The notes: generated from the letters alone by a model not told the origin. DNA of 37,935 nucleotides from Pseudomonadota bacterium (GCA_963205245.1 CAUJIB010000045.1:1-37935); one strand, 5' to 3'. Counted from the first letter of the stretch, positions 11,033-19,807 are shown. Numbers and translations: made by a program.

Positions 11033-11832
11033 CCGATATATTAGCCAAAATCTGCGCGGATAAGCGTGAGCATATCATAAACTGCAAAGCCAAAATTCCT
11101 GAATCAGTTTTGCGTGAGAAAGCACAGTTGCAATCTTCTCCGCGTGGTTTCAAAAAAGCGCTTGTGCAAAAGATATGGCAAAATAAGCCGGCCCTTATTG
11201 CCGAAATAAAAAAAGCATCACCCAGTAAAGGTTTAATCCGTCCTGATTTCAATCCGGCTTACCTTGCTAAAGCCTATGAAGAGGGCGGAGCAGCCTGCCT
11301 TTCCGTGCTTACAGATATTCCTTATTTCCAAGGTAGTGATAGATATTTGGTGGAAGCTCTGGAGGCTGTAGAGCTGCCTGTGCTGCGTAAAGATTTTATG
11401 TTGGATACATACCAAGTCACCGAAGCCCGCGCATTGGGGGCGGACTGTATTTTGCTTATCATGGCGGCGTTAAGCAACACTCAGGCAAGTGAACTGGAAT
11501 TGATTGCCAGTGAATTAGGTATGGATGTGCTGGTTGAAGTGCATGATAAGGAAGAGCTTGAGCGTGCGCTTACTATAAACCCCAATAATACAGGAAAAAT
11601 TATAGGTATAAATAACCGTAACTTAAAAACTATGCAGATTTCCCTTACCACCTCCGAGGAACTTTCCACATATATTCCGAAAGAATATGTTGGCGTTTGT
11701 GAAAGTGGGATTGGGACACCAGCCGATATTGCACGTATGCGCTCTTGCGGTTTACATGCTTTCCTTGTTGGTGAGTCACTCATGCGGCAGGAGGATGTGA
11801 CCAGAGCCACTAGAGAACTGTTGTCATTATGA
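11029..11832 (+). CDS. trpC: Indole-3-glycerol phosphate synthase
   Basis: Closes the indole ring from carboxyphenylaminodeoxyribulose phosphate. The 267-residue barrel shows [12 protein letters not shown] (57-68) with its catalytic Lys, K121 in VLRKDFM, E170 in [17 protein letters not shown] (193-202), and the phosphate-binding CESGIG and FLVGESLM. It is a separate gene, not fused to trpF. trpF, trpB and trpA are not in the window, so the pathway must be completed elsewhere. It overlaps the following peptidase gene by 4 bases (ATGA). Confidence 0.97.
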   Translation: MTDILAKICADKREHIINCKAKIPESVLREKAQLQSSPRGFKKALVQKIWQNKPALIAEIKKASPSKGLIRPDFNPAYLAKAYEEGGAACLSVLTDIPYFQGSDRYLVEALEAVELPVLRKDFMLDTYQVTEARALGADCILLIMAALSNTQASELELIASELGMDVLVEVHDKEELERALTINPNNTGKIIGINNRNLKTMQISLTTSEELSTYIPKEYVGVCESGIGTPADIARMRSCGLHAFLVGESLMRQEDVTRATRELLSL

Positions 11833-12779
11833 TTATGCGCAGGCCGTGGGAAGATTTTATTGGTGTCCGCTCGCAAACATTCGTGCGCGATTTAGTTGCG
11901 GATGCCCATGATGTTGCACCAGATGATCTGGTTGATATGGAGTCTTTTAATACTCCCTCACTAATCATTTGCCTTGCTTATGCGCAGGAAGAATTAATAT
12001 ATAATGAGCAAAATAAAATAATAAAAGTTGATGCTGAAACTTATGCTGAAACTCCGCGTTTGCTGCGTGTAAATAAATTCGGGCTGGCTTACAAACGGGA
12101 TTCTCGGTTCTTAATGCATAAAACCCTCGCAGCTATTGTCGTTGGTGCTGCTGATTATTTATATAAAATTTATGGCTGGCGCACAGTTCTATATGATGGG
12201 CTGCGTACAGTGGATGGCGCGTTCAGGCTGTATAATTTTGCAACTGATGAAGATATTGAAGCAAAACTACTCGCTCTTCCGGGGCAAAGCGCGCATAATA
12301 AAGGACTGGCTGTTGACAGTATGATGGTTGATGCGCAGGGGCATGAAATAGAAATGGGCGGGCATTTTGACCATCTGGATATGTCAACCAATATGCGTTA
12401 TTATAACGGTGATAAAATCTCGCAAACTGCCAAGAAAAACCGCCTGATCCGTGAAGCGGCTTTTCTGCGCTCAGCTTTCTCACAGGGGCTTTTAATAGCA
12501 CCTTTGCGCAATGAATTCTGGGATGACCGCCTGCCGGAAAATAGGGAAGATTTATGGAGAGTGCTAGATAGCGCGGCTCGCTGTATCGGAATTACATATT
12601 CGGCAGAAAATAAAGAAAGATGGAGCTACGCGGATTTTCTAGAAAACTGGCAGAAAATTTTTGCAGGTCATGAACAAAAGCTAAAAGATACTATCGGATA
12701 TGCTATGCCGTCCCTTACCGAAAAACCCGAATTCTACCACGGCAATTATCATCCGATTTATGATCGGGAATTATATTAG
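11829..12779 (+). CDS. VanX-like M15 peptidase (D-Ala-D-Ala dipeptidase family) with altered zinc site
   Basis: The 316 residues carry the pattern of the VanX/DdpX family of zinc dipeptidases: R126 in YDGLRT (matching the transition-state Arg), H156 and D163 in [10 protein letters not shown] (two zinc ligands), [10 protein letters not shown] after it, and E229 (matching the general base) in [10 protein letters not shown]. In VanX the sequence after that Glu is WWH, whose His is the third zinc ligand; here it is FWD, so Asp (D232) takes its place. No signal peptide is visible, so it is probably cytosolic. A possible role is D-Ala recycling or another dipeptide substrate. It is coupled by an ATGA overlap to trpC, although no link to tryptophan synthesis is known. 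A second ATG six bases downstream (11835) is also possible. Confidence 0.72.
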   Translation: MIMRRPWEDFIGVRSQTFVRDLVADAHDVAPDDLVDMESFNTPSLIICLAYAQEELIYNEQNKIIKVDAETYAETPRLLRVNKFGLAYKRDSRFLMHKTLAAIVVGAADYLYKIYGWRTVLYDGLRTVDGAFRLYNFATDEDIEAKLLALPGQSAHNKGLAVDSMMVDAQGHEIEMGGHFDHLDMSTNMRYYNGDKISQTAKKNRLIREAAFLRSAFSQGLLIAPLRNEFWDDRLPENREDLWRVLDSAARCIGITYSAENKERWSYADFLENWQKIFAGHEQKLKDTIGYAMPSLTEKPEFYHGNYHPIYDRELY

Positions 12780-12780
12780 T

Positions 12781-12867
12781 GTCATTCCGAGCGTAGTAGA
12801 GGAATCTTTGCAATAAATTTTTAGTAATGAAAAGATCTCTCAATTCGCTGCGCTCATTCGAGATGAC
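12781..12867. repeat. Palindromic intergenic repeat between convergent genes
   Basis: An 87-base element starts GTCATTCCGAGCG and ends GCTCATTCGAGATGAC, with inner arms GGAATCTTT and AAAGATCTCT. The ends are imperfect inverted repeats (GTCAT...ATGAC with GAGCG...CGCTC). It begins 2 bases after one stop codon and ends 3 bases before the other, exactly filling the space between the VanX-like gene and the convergent ELM1-type gene. Repeats with these ends are common between genes in Rickettsiales and other bacteria. In this position it may act as a two-way terminator or mRNA end stabiliser. Confidence 0.75.
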
Positions 12868-12870
12868 ATC

Positions 12871-13797
12871 TTATAACCCAATCATCACCTTTACCTGCTG
12901 CGCCAGTTTCTGCATTTCATCGCCTGTCATCTGTGGGTGGGATTTTATCATTTCGGCGAAGCGGGCTGGCTTAGTGTTTTCATGCCCTTCTAATTCTAAA
13001 ATTGTGACTGGTTTGCCGGTGGCAAAGGCTTCACTCATCATATTCACTGAATCATTGGTAACGATGATTTCATCAGCGCAAGCCAGCATCCCCATATAAG
13101 GGTTTTCCTCTTTGCCATCATAAATATAGACATTTTTATTCCCAGCAAAAGCCTGCTGCAAATCTGCAAGATTTTCTGCCCCTGTCCGTCGTGAAGAGGT
13201 GATAAGCAGCGAGCCTTTTGTTCCTGCCAGCCACTCCTGCAAATCCACAATCACATTTTCCATGTGTTCTTTGGTAAGTGTGTATTTATTGGTTGAGCCA
13301 CCTAGCAAAACTGCGATATGCGGCTGCGGATAAGCTAAAAAACGCGGAGCAAATTTTTCTTTTGCGGTCGCCAGTGCCTCAGGGGTGATGCTATGCAGGG
13401 CAAATAAAGTTTTTATCACATTATTGCCTTTTACTTTATCATGTTCCATTGCCACCACCACATCAAAATATTGGGGGGATAGCTGCGGGTCTTGGATATG
13501 TATAGCTTTTATTCCTGAATGCTTTTTTTTAAGTGCCAGTGCAACCAGCGCAGCTTTACGCCCGCAGCTTATGACCATATCAGGGCAGGATGCTGTAATA
13601 TTTTCTGGCTCACATAAAGCATAAGGCAGAATGCAGGATTTTAGCGGGCTGTCATAACAAATATTCGGCAGTAATGCCCATGGCTTTTTCAGAGAGATAA
13701 TTTTCATCTCCGGTACAAGACTCATGGCAGCAGACAGAGAGCTAACCTGCGCTACCATTCCTGCGCTGCCGTCAGTTATACCCCAACATGTTGTCAT
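12871..13797 (-). CDS. ELM1/GtrOC1-family putative glycosyltransferase (mitochondrial fission ELM1-like)
   Basis: The 308 residues match the alphaproteobacterial family related to the plant mitochondrial fission protein ELM1: SCGRKAALVAL (78-87), IQDPQLSPQYFDVVVAMEHD (101-120), VLLGGSTNKYT (163-173), SSRRTGAENL (201-210) and NPYMGMLACADEIIVTNDS through MSEAFATGKPV (232-264). The C-terminal half looks like a GT-B nucleotide-sugar binding fold, hence the putative glycosyltransferase label; the bacterial function is not settled. There is no signal peptide. It overlaps radC by 4 bases and is probably the last gene of the transcript, with a palindromic repeat 3 bases beyond its stop. Confidence 0.88.
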   Translation of the reverse strand: MTTCWGITDGSAGMVAQVSSLSAAMSLVPEMKIISLKKPWALLPNICYDSPLKSCILPYALCEPENITASCPDMVISCGRKAALVALALKKKHSGIKAIHIQDPQLSPQYFDVVVAMEHDKVKGNNVIKTLFALHSITPEALATAKEKFAPRFLAYPQPHIAVLLGGSTNKYTLTKEHMENVIVDLQEWLAGTKGSLLITSSRRTGAENLADLQQAFAGNKNVYIYDGKEENPYMGMLACADEIIVTNDSVNMMSEAFATGKPVTILELEGHENTKPARFAEMIKSHPQMTGDEMQKLAQQVKVMIGL

Positions 13798-14513
13798 ATG
13801 ATCCCCTTTGCCTTAAAGGAAAAATATTCACGCCTACCAATTATTACATGGTCATGTACAGCTATCCCCAGAGGTTTAGCCGCACTTATTATAAATTTAG
13901 TTACCTCTATATCATCCCTGCTAGGTGTTACATCACCGCTGGGATGGTTATGTACCAGAATAATACTGGTTGCTCCCAGTTCCAAAGCCCTTTTTACCAC
14001 TTCACGTGGGTAAATCGGCGTATGGTTGACAGTGCCTTTTTGCTGCTGTTCATCTGCTATTAATTCTAACTTATTATTGAGGAATAATATATGGAAAACT
14101 TCATTCTGGTTATGGCCTATATTGATTCGCAGATAATCCAGTAGCTGTGTCCAGCTTTTTACTATGGGGCGGGCAGTGATTTCTTCTTTAAGCAGTCTTT
14201 CAGCGGCATGGCGGGTTACTTTTATAGCTACCAGAGCTGCCTCATTTACCCCCTCAACCCGTAGTAATTCAACAGGATTTGCATTCAAAACCTTGGCAAA
14301 ACTGCCGAATGTTGAAAGCAGGGATTTTGCCAGCGGTTTAACATCGCCCATAGGTTTGGCAGGAAATAGTATTAACTCCAGCATTTCATAATCAGCAAGT
14401 GTGGCAGGATCGCTTGACAAGAAGCGTTCTCGCAAACGCTTCCTATGCCCAGTATAATGGGGCTTTACTTCCTTTTTCTCTATGGGATTTTCTAAGGTTG
14501 TTTCACTGGTCAT
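13794..14513 (-). CDS. radC: RadC family JAB1/MPN-domain protein
   Basis: The 239 residues consist of an N-terminal helix-hairpin-helix region (about 35-105, with RVEGVNEAALVAIK) and a C-terminal metalloprotease-like MPN fold with an intact JAMM set: E138 in NEVFHILFLN, H188 and H190 in HNHPSGDVTPSRDD, and the Asp near 201. Despite the name, a role in DNA repair is not established. A hairpin with a short T-run ends a few bases before the ATG at 14513 and no ribosome site is visible. It overlaps the ELM1-type gene by 4 bases. map lies upstream on the same strand, separated by two unrecognised genes. Confidence 0.94.
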   Translation of the reverse strand: MTSETTLENPIEKKEVKPHYTGHRKRLRERFLSSDPATLADYEMLELILFPAKPMGDVKPLAKSLLSTFGSFAKVLNANPVELLRVEGVNEAALVAIKVTRHAAERLLKEEITARPIVKSWTQLLDYLRINIGHNQNEVFHILFLNNKLELIADEQQQKGTVNHTPIYPREVVKRALELGATSIILVHNHPSGDVTPSRDDIEVTKFIISAAKPLGIAVHDHVIIGRREYFSFKAKGII

Positions 14514-14517
14514 TTAT

Positions 14518-14557
14518 AAAAATAGTGCCTACAATGCTTTAACATATCAGGCACTAT
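14518..14557 (-). terminator. Hairpin with short T-run directly before radC
   Basis: On the minus strand a perfect 9-base-pair stem (arms 14549-14557 and 14522-14530, AGGCACTAT at the 3' side) with an 18-base loop is followed by TTTT (14521-14518), and the radC ATG begins at 14513. It can be an intrinsic terminator for the upstream hypothetical gene, an attenuator, or a translational control hairpin for radC. The large loop makes it a weak terminator on paper. Confidence 0.5.
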
Positions 14558-14590
14558 AGCATAAAATATTTTTAGTGGAACTAAAGGTTT

Positions 14591-15151
14591 TTATCTTTCT
14601 TTTCCAGCATTTTGATTACTAGTAGATTTAGGAGTTTGCTGAGGAGCGGGTATATCACCACTTGCAAAATTTTGTTTTTTAGGTTCAACATATTCTTTTT
14701 TTGCATTTTGAATATGGCGAGCCATTGTATAGTCGTTCGTAACTGCAACAACTTCATTTCTTCCCTCAGGATAAAGGGAAAAATTCTTTTCGCCGGTTAG
14801 TTTAAGCGGTGGCTTATTTCCTTTTATTTCTTCTACAGAACCATCGTTATGCACTATATGATTTAATGTAACGGTTTTTGAATTACCGTTTTTAGAAACT
14901 TCGCCAACTGTAACACCAATTAATTGCTTATCTTTAAAAACAGCTACTCCAACTAACTCCGTACCTTCAGTTTTTGGGTAAGCCTTTTCATCAAATCCCC
15001 ATTTATTTAACCCAGAGCCGCTTATGGTAACAGTCGAAACCCCGTTTTTATCGGAGTTGAAGGGGAACATTTTCATTTGCCCGTATTGGTCAGGAACTTC
15101 AAAATATTTATCATTTCCTTCAACTATTTTGAAACCTTGTGGTAATGGCAT
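14591..15151 (-). CDS. Hypothetical protein, 186 residues
   Basis: I do not recognise this protein. It starts MPLPQGFKIVEG after a fair ribosome site (TGGAG). The first 135 residues read like a beta-rich globular domain with alternating hydrophobic stretches (VSTVTISGSG, ELVGVAVFKDKQLIGVTVGEV, KTVTLNHIVHNDGSV). The last 40 residues are a Lys, Gln, Pro and Ser-rich tail, probably disordered. There is no signal peptide or membrane segment. It stands between the larger hypothetical gene and radC, 77 bases from the radC start. The ELVGVAVFKDKQLIGVTVG stretch is vaguely like VLVVFDPVYRLVGAITG in the gene upstream, so a shared fold is possible but unproven. Confidence 0.7.
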   Translation of the reverse strand: MPLPQGFKIVEGNDKYFEVPDQYGQMKMFPFNSDKNGVSTVTISGSGLNKWGFDEKAYPKTEGTELVGVAVFKDKQLIGVTVGEVSKNGNSKTVTLNHIVHNDGSVEEIKGNKPPLKLTGEKNFSLYPEGRNEVVAVTNDYTMARHIQNAKKEYVEPKKQNFASGDIPAPQQTPKSTSNQNAGKER

Positions 15152-15292
15152 GCTAATTCTCCAGTAGTTAATTAGTATATTTATTATAACTATATCCAGA
15201 TGTTAGCATATTCATTTTTGGAAAAGTGTTAAGATTTTATGACAACTGCAAAAAATATTTCAATTATCCTCTTATCTTCATAAAATACTGAA

Positions 15293-15988
15293 TTACATAC
15301 TTTTGTCAGAATGGACTTTATTGTTACTAGCTGGGTTATAAGGAATTATTTTAGGAGAAATTGTCTCTATAGTATCATGGCAATCTTGGCATAACTTTTT
15401 GTTTATCGCAGAATCCGGTATTTTTATATTGGTAATTTGTATTTTATTTTGTCGCGTTAATTCTTCATTGTTTTTTGCATTTATCGCATTTAGAAGATTA
15501 TTCATTCCTTCGCTACCGTCAGCTCTGATTCCATGGATTTTGGCGGTGCTGCTTACAACCAGTCCTATTTTATCAGGTGTTTTGGAGTTTCTATAAGCAG
15601 TTCCTGACATGTCTACAATTTTTTCCGGCTTAAAATAAAGAATTCCATAGCTATCTTGTGGAGGTTTTTCATAAAAACTTCCACTGTCTCTAGTTCCGGT
15701 TATCGCTCCAACCAGCCGGTAAACTGGATCAAATACCACCAGAACATCTTTGTCAGGAATGTAAGTATTTTTTGCACTTTTTGCCCGCAGATAAACAATA
15801 TTATATTTATTACCGGAATCATCGGTAAAAGAAAAATTCTCTGCGGCTTCTGGCAGTTTTGGCGTTTTTTTGAATACGCTACGTTTTACTCTCACGGTCT
15901 GGTCAGGTACTAATTCCGTATACACAAGGTTAACATTATTATTTGCTGCAACGGCTTGAACTGAGCTTTTTTGATTTTGGGATGACAT
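15293..15988 (-). CDS. Hypothetical protein with a CxxCH motif, about 231 residues
   Basis: Unrecognised. I place the start at the ATG at 15988 (MSSQNQKSS); an in-frame ATG at 16024 would add 12 residues of AT-rich look and cannot be excluded. The body is mixed alpha/beta with short hydrophobic strands (YNIVYLRAK, DVLVVFDPVYRLVGAITG, KIGLVVSS), followed by an Asn-rich helix and a Lys and Asn-rich tail. Near the end is KLCQDCHDTIE, which matches the CxxCH haem c pattern. No signal peptide is seen, so covalent haem attachment in the periplasm is unlikely; metal binding or chance are alternatives. It lies after map and before another unrecognised gene. Confidence 0.7.
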   Translation of the reverse strand: MSSQNQKSSVQAVAANNNVNLVYTELVPDQTVRVKRSVFKKTPKLPEAAENFSFTDDSGNKYNIVYLRAKSAKNTYIPDKDVLVVFDPVYRLVGAITGTRDSGSFYEKPPQDSYGILYFKPEKIVDMSGTAYRNSKTPDKIGLVVSSTAKIHGIRADGSEGMNNLLNAINAKNNEELTRQNKIQITNIKIPDSAINKKLCQDCHDTIETISPKIIPYNPASNNKVHSDKSM

Positions 15989-16077
15989 AAATATTTTTTC
16001 TAATAAATTAAAATTTATTAACATAATAGCGTAAAATTATTAGAAATAAAGAAAAATCTAAATAATGATTTATCCTA

Positions 16078-16869
16078 TCAATAAGGTGGGAAATTCAATC
16101 CATTAGGTGAAGATGTGAAAATCTCATAGCCATTCTTTGTAACCCCTATCGTATGCTCAAATTGGGCAGATAAAGATTTATCACGGGTAGTTACTGTCCA
16201 GCCATCATGCTTATTAAGTATGGTGGCATAGCCGCCGATGTTAATCATTGGTTCAACGGTAAAAAACATACCTTCCTGTAGAACTGGTGAATGTCCTTCT
16301 TCATAGTAATGCAGCACGCTGGGCGCAGTGTGGAAAATCTTGCCAATACCATGCCCGCAATAATCACGCACTACCGAGTAACCATATTTTTCGGCATAAT
16401 CCTGAATGGCAAGCCCAATATCGCTAACCCGCGCTCCGGCTTTTACCTGTTCTATGCCCAGCATCATTGCATCATAAGTGACCTGCGTCAGGCGTTTAGC
16501 TTTAATAGGCGGATTGCCGGCCCAATACATACGGCTGGTATCGCCATGCCAGCCATCGACAATTACCGTTACGTCAATATTTACTATATCGCCGTCTTTC
16601 AGTTTCAAACCGCTGGGAATTCCGTGGCATACAACATGGTTCACTGAAGTGCAGATAGAGCGCGGGAAGCCGCGATAATTAAGCGGTGCAGGAATTGCGC
16701 CGGATCTTACGATCATATCATGGCAGATATCATTCAGTTCCTGAGTGGTGATATTTGGTTTTACGTGTTCTGCTATCATGTCCAGAACTTCGGCGGCAAG
16801 GCGACCGGCCTTACGCATTCCTTCATAGTTCTCTTGAGAATGAATAGTGATTTGTCTGGTTTCGTCCAA
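16078..16869 (-). CDS. map: Type I methionine aminopeptidase
   Basis: Removes the initiator methionine from new proteins. All five metal ligands of the pita-bread fold are present: D99, D110 (NIDVTVIVDGWHGDTS), H173 (CGHGIGKIFH), E206 (FTVEPMI) and E238 (AQFEHTIGV), along with the substrate His in the NHVVCHGIP region. The 263-residue length is right for the class. The start appears to be a TTG at 16869, with an AAAGAG ribosome site upstream; a stop codon follows soon upstream, and the next ATG would remove part of the fold. It is preceded on the same strand by the uracil-DNA glycosylase gene, 24 bases away. Confidence 0.96.
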   Translation of the reverse strand: MDETRQITIHSQENYEGMRKAGRLAAEVLDMIAEHVKPNITTQELNDICHDMIVRSGAIPAPLNYRGFPRSICTSVNHVVCHGIPSGLKLKDGDIVNIDVTVIVDGWHGDTSRMYWAGNPPIKAKRLTQVTYDAMMLGIEQVKAGARVSDIGLAIQDYAEKYGYSVVRDYCGHGIGKIFHTAPSVLHYYEEGHSPVLQEGMFFTVEPMINIGGYATILNKHDGWTVTTRDKSLSAQFEHTIGVTKNGYEIFTSSPNGLNFPPY

Positions 16870-16893
16870 AATATGCTCTTTCTAACTCTATTA

Positions 16894-17523
16894 TTATTTT
16901 AGATGGTTGTTAACCTCGGCTATTATTTCATCAAACATTTCTGCTGATAATAGCTTTGTGCTTATATTATAACGGGAAGAGTGATAACTGTCTATCAGCG
17001 TTATTTGTCTGCTTAATTGATGTTTTGCCCCATGCTTGAACTTGGCAAAAGATAGTTTATGCCCAAAGGCTTTAAGCACGGCATTATGTGAAACCACGCC
17101 CAAAGAAAGGATTATCCTTAAATTTTTCATTTCCTTGATTTCAGGTTGTAAAAAATTGTTGCATTGATTTATTTCATAATTTTCTGGTTTGTTTTCTGGT
17201 GGCACACAGCGCACAGCATTAGTAACACGGCAATTTACCAGTTCAAAACCATCATCGGCACGCTGTTCATAATTTCCTTTGGCAAAACCATATTTTTTTA
17301 ATGATTTATATAATATAATTCCGGCATAATCTCCCGTAAAAGGTCTTCCTGTCTGATTAGCACCCTTAAGTCCAGGAGCAAGCCCAACCACCAGAAATGC
17401 AGAGTTGATGCTGCCAAAAGATGGAACGGGGCAGTTGAAAAAATGTGGATATGAATTCCTGTTGCTTGCGCGGAAATCGTATAGGCGTGTGCAGAGTTGG
17501 CAGTTATTGTCAGGAATTTGCAT
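16894..17523 (-). CDS. Family 5 (UDGb-type) uracil-DNA glycosylase
   Basis: Removes uracil, and in this family other deaminated bases, from DNA as the first step of base excision repair. The 209 residues show the family 5 active-site motif GLAPGLKGANQTGRPFTGD (47-65) and the second motif HSSRYN (181-186). Cysteines at 8, 11, 106 and 121 are placed to bind the 4Fe-4S cluster of the thermostable-type UDG families. The motif-1 Asp of family 4 and Asn of family 1 are absent, as expected in family 5. It lies between a small secreted-protein gene (6 bases upstream) and map. Confidence 0.9.
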   Translation of the reverse strand: MQIPDNNCQLCTRLYDFRASNRNSYPHFFNCPVPSFGSINSAFLVVGLAPGLKGANQTGRPFTGDYAGIILYKSLKKYGFAKGNYEQRADDGFELVNCRVTNAVRCVPPENKPENYEINQCNNFLQPEIKEMKNLRIILSLGVVSHNAVLKAFGHKLSFAKFKHGAKHQLSRQITLIDSYHSSRYNISTKLLSAEMFDEIIAEVNNHLK

Positions 17524-17529
17524 GTAGGA

Positions 17530-18033
17530 TTATTTTTTTACATTCACTAAATTACGGATAGTTGTACAATCCAGCTTTGATCCGAATTGCTCGCGCATAA
17601 CAAGATATATTTTTTCGGTAAGCTCTATTTGCTGCGGCCAGTTTTTACCCATTGCAGTTTGTAATGATTCCGGAATATCCAGCTTCCATATTCCTTCTTC
17701 TTCTACAAAGAACAGGCGCATAAACCTTGGCTTGCCTAAATCAGTGACACTGGCGCGGATCATGACATGCTGCCCAGAATTTTGCTTGGAAACATATTCC
17801 GAATCTTTTGGCAGGCAGCTAATTATCCCGTAAGACATAAAGCGGTCATAAAGTGAAATAGAGCTTGCGGTAAATAAATCACGGCAATTTTTAGAATCGC
17901 CTTTCTGCACGCAGCTATTGATGCGCTCGAATGAATCCCTTGCGCTTGATTCTTCTTCCATGGCAGAAGCACTATAAATTAGAAAAAAGCTAATTCCTGC
18001 CAGTAATATTAAATTAAATATCCGCGTAAACAT
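17530..18033 (-). CDS. Small secreted hypothetical protein
   Basis: 167 residues with a clear N-terminal signal peptide: a basic start, hydrophobic core (about 7-22), and a likely cut after SASA at 24. The mature part holds four cysteines (41, 50, 73 and 156), an even number consistent with disulfides in the periplasm, and a two-strand segment VMIRASVTDLGKPRFMRLFF followed by GIWKLDIP, a pattern seen in small NTF2-like or lipoprotein-like folds. I do not recognise a family. The start overlaps the end of ilvD by 20 bases and the stop lies 6 bases before the uracil-DNA glycosylase gene, so it is very likely cotranscribed with both. Confidence 0.8.
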   Translation of the reverse strand: MFTRIFNLILLAGISFFLIYSASAMEEESSARDSFERINSCVQKGDSKNCRDLFTASSISLYDRFMSYGIISCLPKDSEYVSKQNSGQHVMIRASVTDLGKPRFMRLFFVEEEGIWKLDIPESLQTAMGKNWPQQIELTEKIYLVMREQFGSKLDCTTIRNLVNVKK

Positions 18034-19735
18034 GTGATTCCGCGCTTCCTCCCAGATGTGTTACCGCTCCTTTTTCGGCAGATCCTACGATTTGTGCGTA
18101 TTTCCATAATGCCCCAGAGCCGTAATCATTTTTGCGGGGTTTCCATTGTGCTTTGCGCCCCGCTATTTCTTCATCGCTTAGATCTACATTGATGGTAGAA
18201 TTGATAGCGTCAATAGTAATAACATCGCCATTTTTAAGTAGTCCGATTACCCCGCCTAAAGCCGCTTCAGGGCCAACATGCCCGATGCAGAAACCGCGAG
18301 TACCTCCAGAAAAGCGACCGTCAGTTATAAGGGCTACTTTATCACCCATACCTTGTCCGTACAGGGCAGCGGTGGTAGAAAGCATTTCGCGCATACCGGG
18401 ACCGCCGCGCGGTCCTTCATAGCGGATTACGATAACATCGCCTTCTTTATATTTGCGTCCTTCGACTGCGGCGAAAGCATCTTCTTCACAATCAAAACAA
18501 AGGGCTGTGCCTTTGAATACTAAATTTTTCATACCAGCGACTTTTACGATTGCACCTTCAGGTGCAAGATTGCCGCGTAGTACCACTACGCCACCTTCGT
18601 TTCGCAATGGTTTGTTATGTGGGAATACCACATCTTGCCCGTTAGGGAATTTTACATTGACTAGGTTTTCAGCCAGAGTTTTTCCGGTAACTGTCAGGCA
18701 GTCACCATGCAGATAGCCGCCTTCCAGTAAGGTTTTAAGCACAATCTGTACCCCGCCAACTTCATATAAATCTTTTGCAGAGTATTGTCCGCCCGGCATT
18801 AAATCGGCGAGGTATGGGGTGCGTTTAAATACTTCACCTACAGCGTGAATGTCAAAATCAATCCCGCATTCATTAGCTATAGCAGGCAGGTGTAAAGCGG
18901 CATTGGTAGAACCACCAGTGGCAGCAACCACTGCCGCTGCATTTTCCAGAGATTTGCGTGTTACAATATCACGCGGACGGATTTTATTTCTAAGCAGTTC
19001 CATTACTGCGCGACCGGATTCAAAACAAAAAGCATCACGTGATTCATAAGGGGCAGGTGCGCCAGCTGAGTTAGGCAGGGCAAGGCCAATCGCTTCACTA
19101 ACGCAGGCCATGGTGTTAGCGGTAAACTGACCACCGCAGCTACCGGCAGAAGGGCAGGCGGATTGCTCCAGCTCATGCAAATCTTCTTCACTCATATTGC
19201 CGGCACTGTATTTGCCAACGCCTTCAAAAACATCCACCACCGTTACTTGTTTGCCTTTGAATTTTCCCGGAAGGATTGACCCGCCATAAATAAATACGCT
19301 GGGAACATTAAGCCTCACCATCGCCATCATAAGGCCGGGTAAAGACTTGTCGCAGCCGGCAAGGCCGACAATAGCATCATAAGAATGTCCGCGCATGGTA
19401 AGTTCAACCGAATCAGCAATTACCTCGCGCGATACAAGAGAAGATTTCATGCCCTGATGCCCCATGGCGATGCCATCAGTTACCGTAATGGTAGTAAATT
19501 CGCGCGGTGTTCCGCCTGCTGCCGCTACACCTTTTTTTACCACTTGGGCTTGGCGGGCAAGGGTAATGTTACATGGTGCCGCTTCATTCCATGTGGTAGC
19601 AACGCCAATAAGCGGCGCGTGGATGCCTGCTTCGGTTATGCCCATCGCATATAGATATGAGCGGTGTGGTGCGCGTTCTGGCCCTTCGGTTACATGGCGG
19701 CTGGGTAGGCGTGATTTCCCATAGGTTTTAGTCAT
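18014..19735 (-). CDS. ilvD: Dihydroxy-acid dehydratase
   Basis: Iron-sulfur enzyme of valine, leucine and isoleucine synthesis that dehydrates dihydroxy acids to 2-keto acids. In the 573 residues the three cluster ligands are visible: C55 (EAAPCN), C128 (GCDKSLPG) and C200 (CPSAGSCGGQFTANTMAC). Also present are GGSTNAALHLPAIA, RGGPGMREM and DGRFSGGTRGFCIGHVGPEA, which belong to the active site. The ATG at 19735 follows a GGAA ribosome site. The promoter should lie in the 144 bases between it and popZ. It is the first gene of a probable run with the small secreted protein, the uracil-DNA glycosylase and map. Confidence 0.97.
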   Translation of the reverse strand: MTKTYGKSRLPSRHVTEGPERAPHRSYLYAMGITEAGIHAPLIGVATTWNEAAPCNITLARQAQVVKKGVAAAGGTPREFTTITVTDGIAMGHQGMKSSLVSREVIADSVELTMRGHSYDAIVGLAGCDKSLPGLMMAMVRLNVPSVFIYGGSILPGKFKGKQVTVVDVFEGVGKYSAGNMSEEDLHELEQSACPSAGSCGGQFTANTMACVSEAIGLALPNSAGAPAPYESRDAFCFESGRAVMELLRNKIRPRDIVTRKSLENAAAVVAATGGSTNAALHLPAIANECGIDFDIHAVGEVFKRTPYLADLMPGGQYSAKDLYEVGGVQIVLKTLLEGGYLHGDCLTVTGKTLAENLVNVKFPNGQDVVFPHNKPLRNEGGVVVLRGNLAPEGAIVKVAGMKNLVFKGTALCFDCEEDAFAAVEGRKYKEGDVIVIRYEGPRGGPGMREMLSTTAALYGQGMGDKVALITDGRFSGGTRGFCIGHVGPEAALGGVIGLLKNGDVITIDAINSTINVDLSDEEIAGRKAQWKPRKNDYGSGALWKYAQIVGSAEKGAVTHLGGSAESHVYADI

Positions 19736-19807
19736 ATTTTATAGTTCCGTTTTTTTTGTTATTATTTGTTATTATAAAGCTGCTGATATATGACCGGCAA
19801 TTCTAAA

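Noticed and set aside
15293..15988. CQDCH in the hypothetical protein as proof of a c-type cytochrome
   Set aside because: No signal peptide or cytochrome fold is visible, so one CxxCH is not enough; it is kept only as a note.
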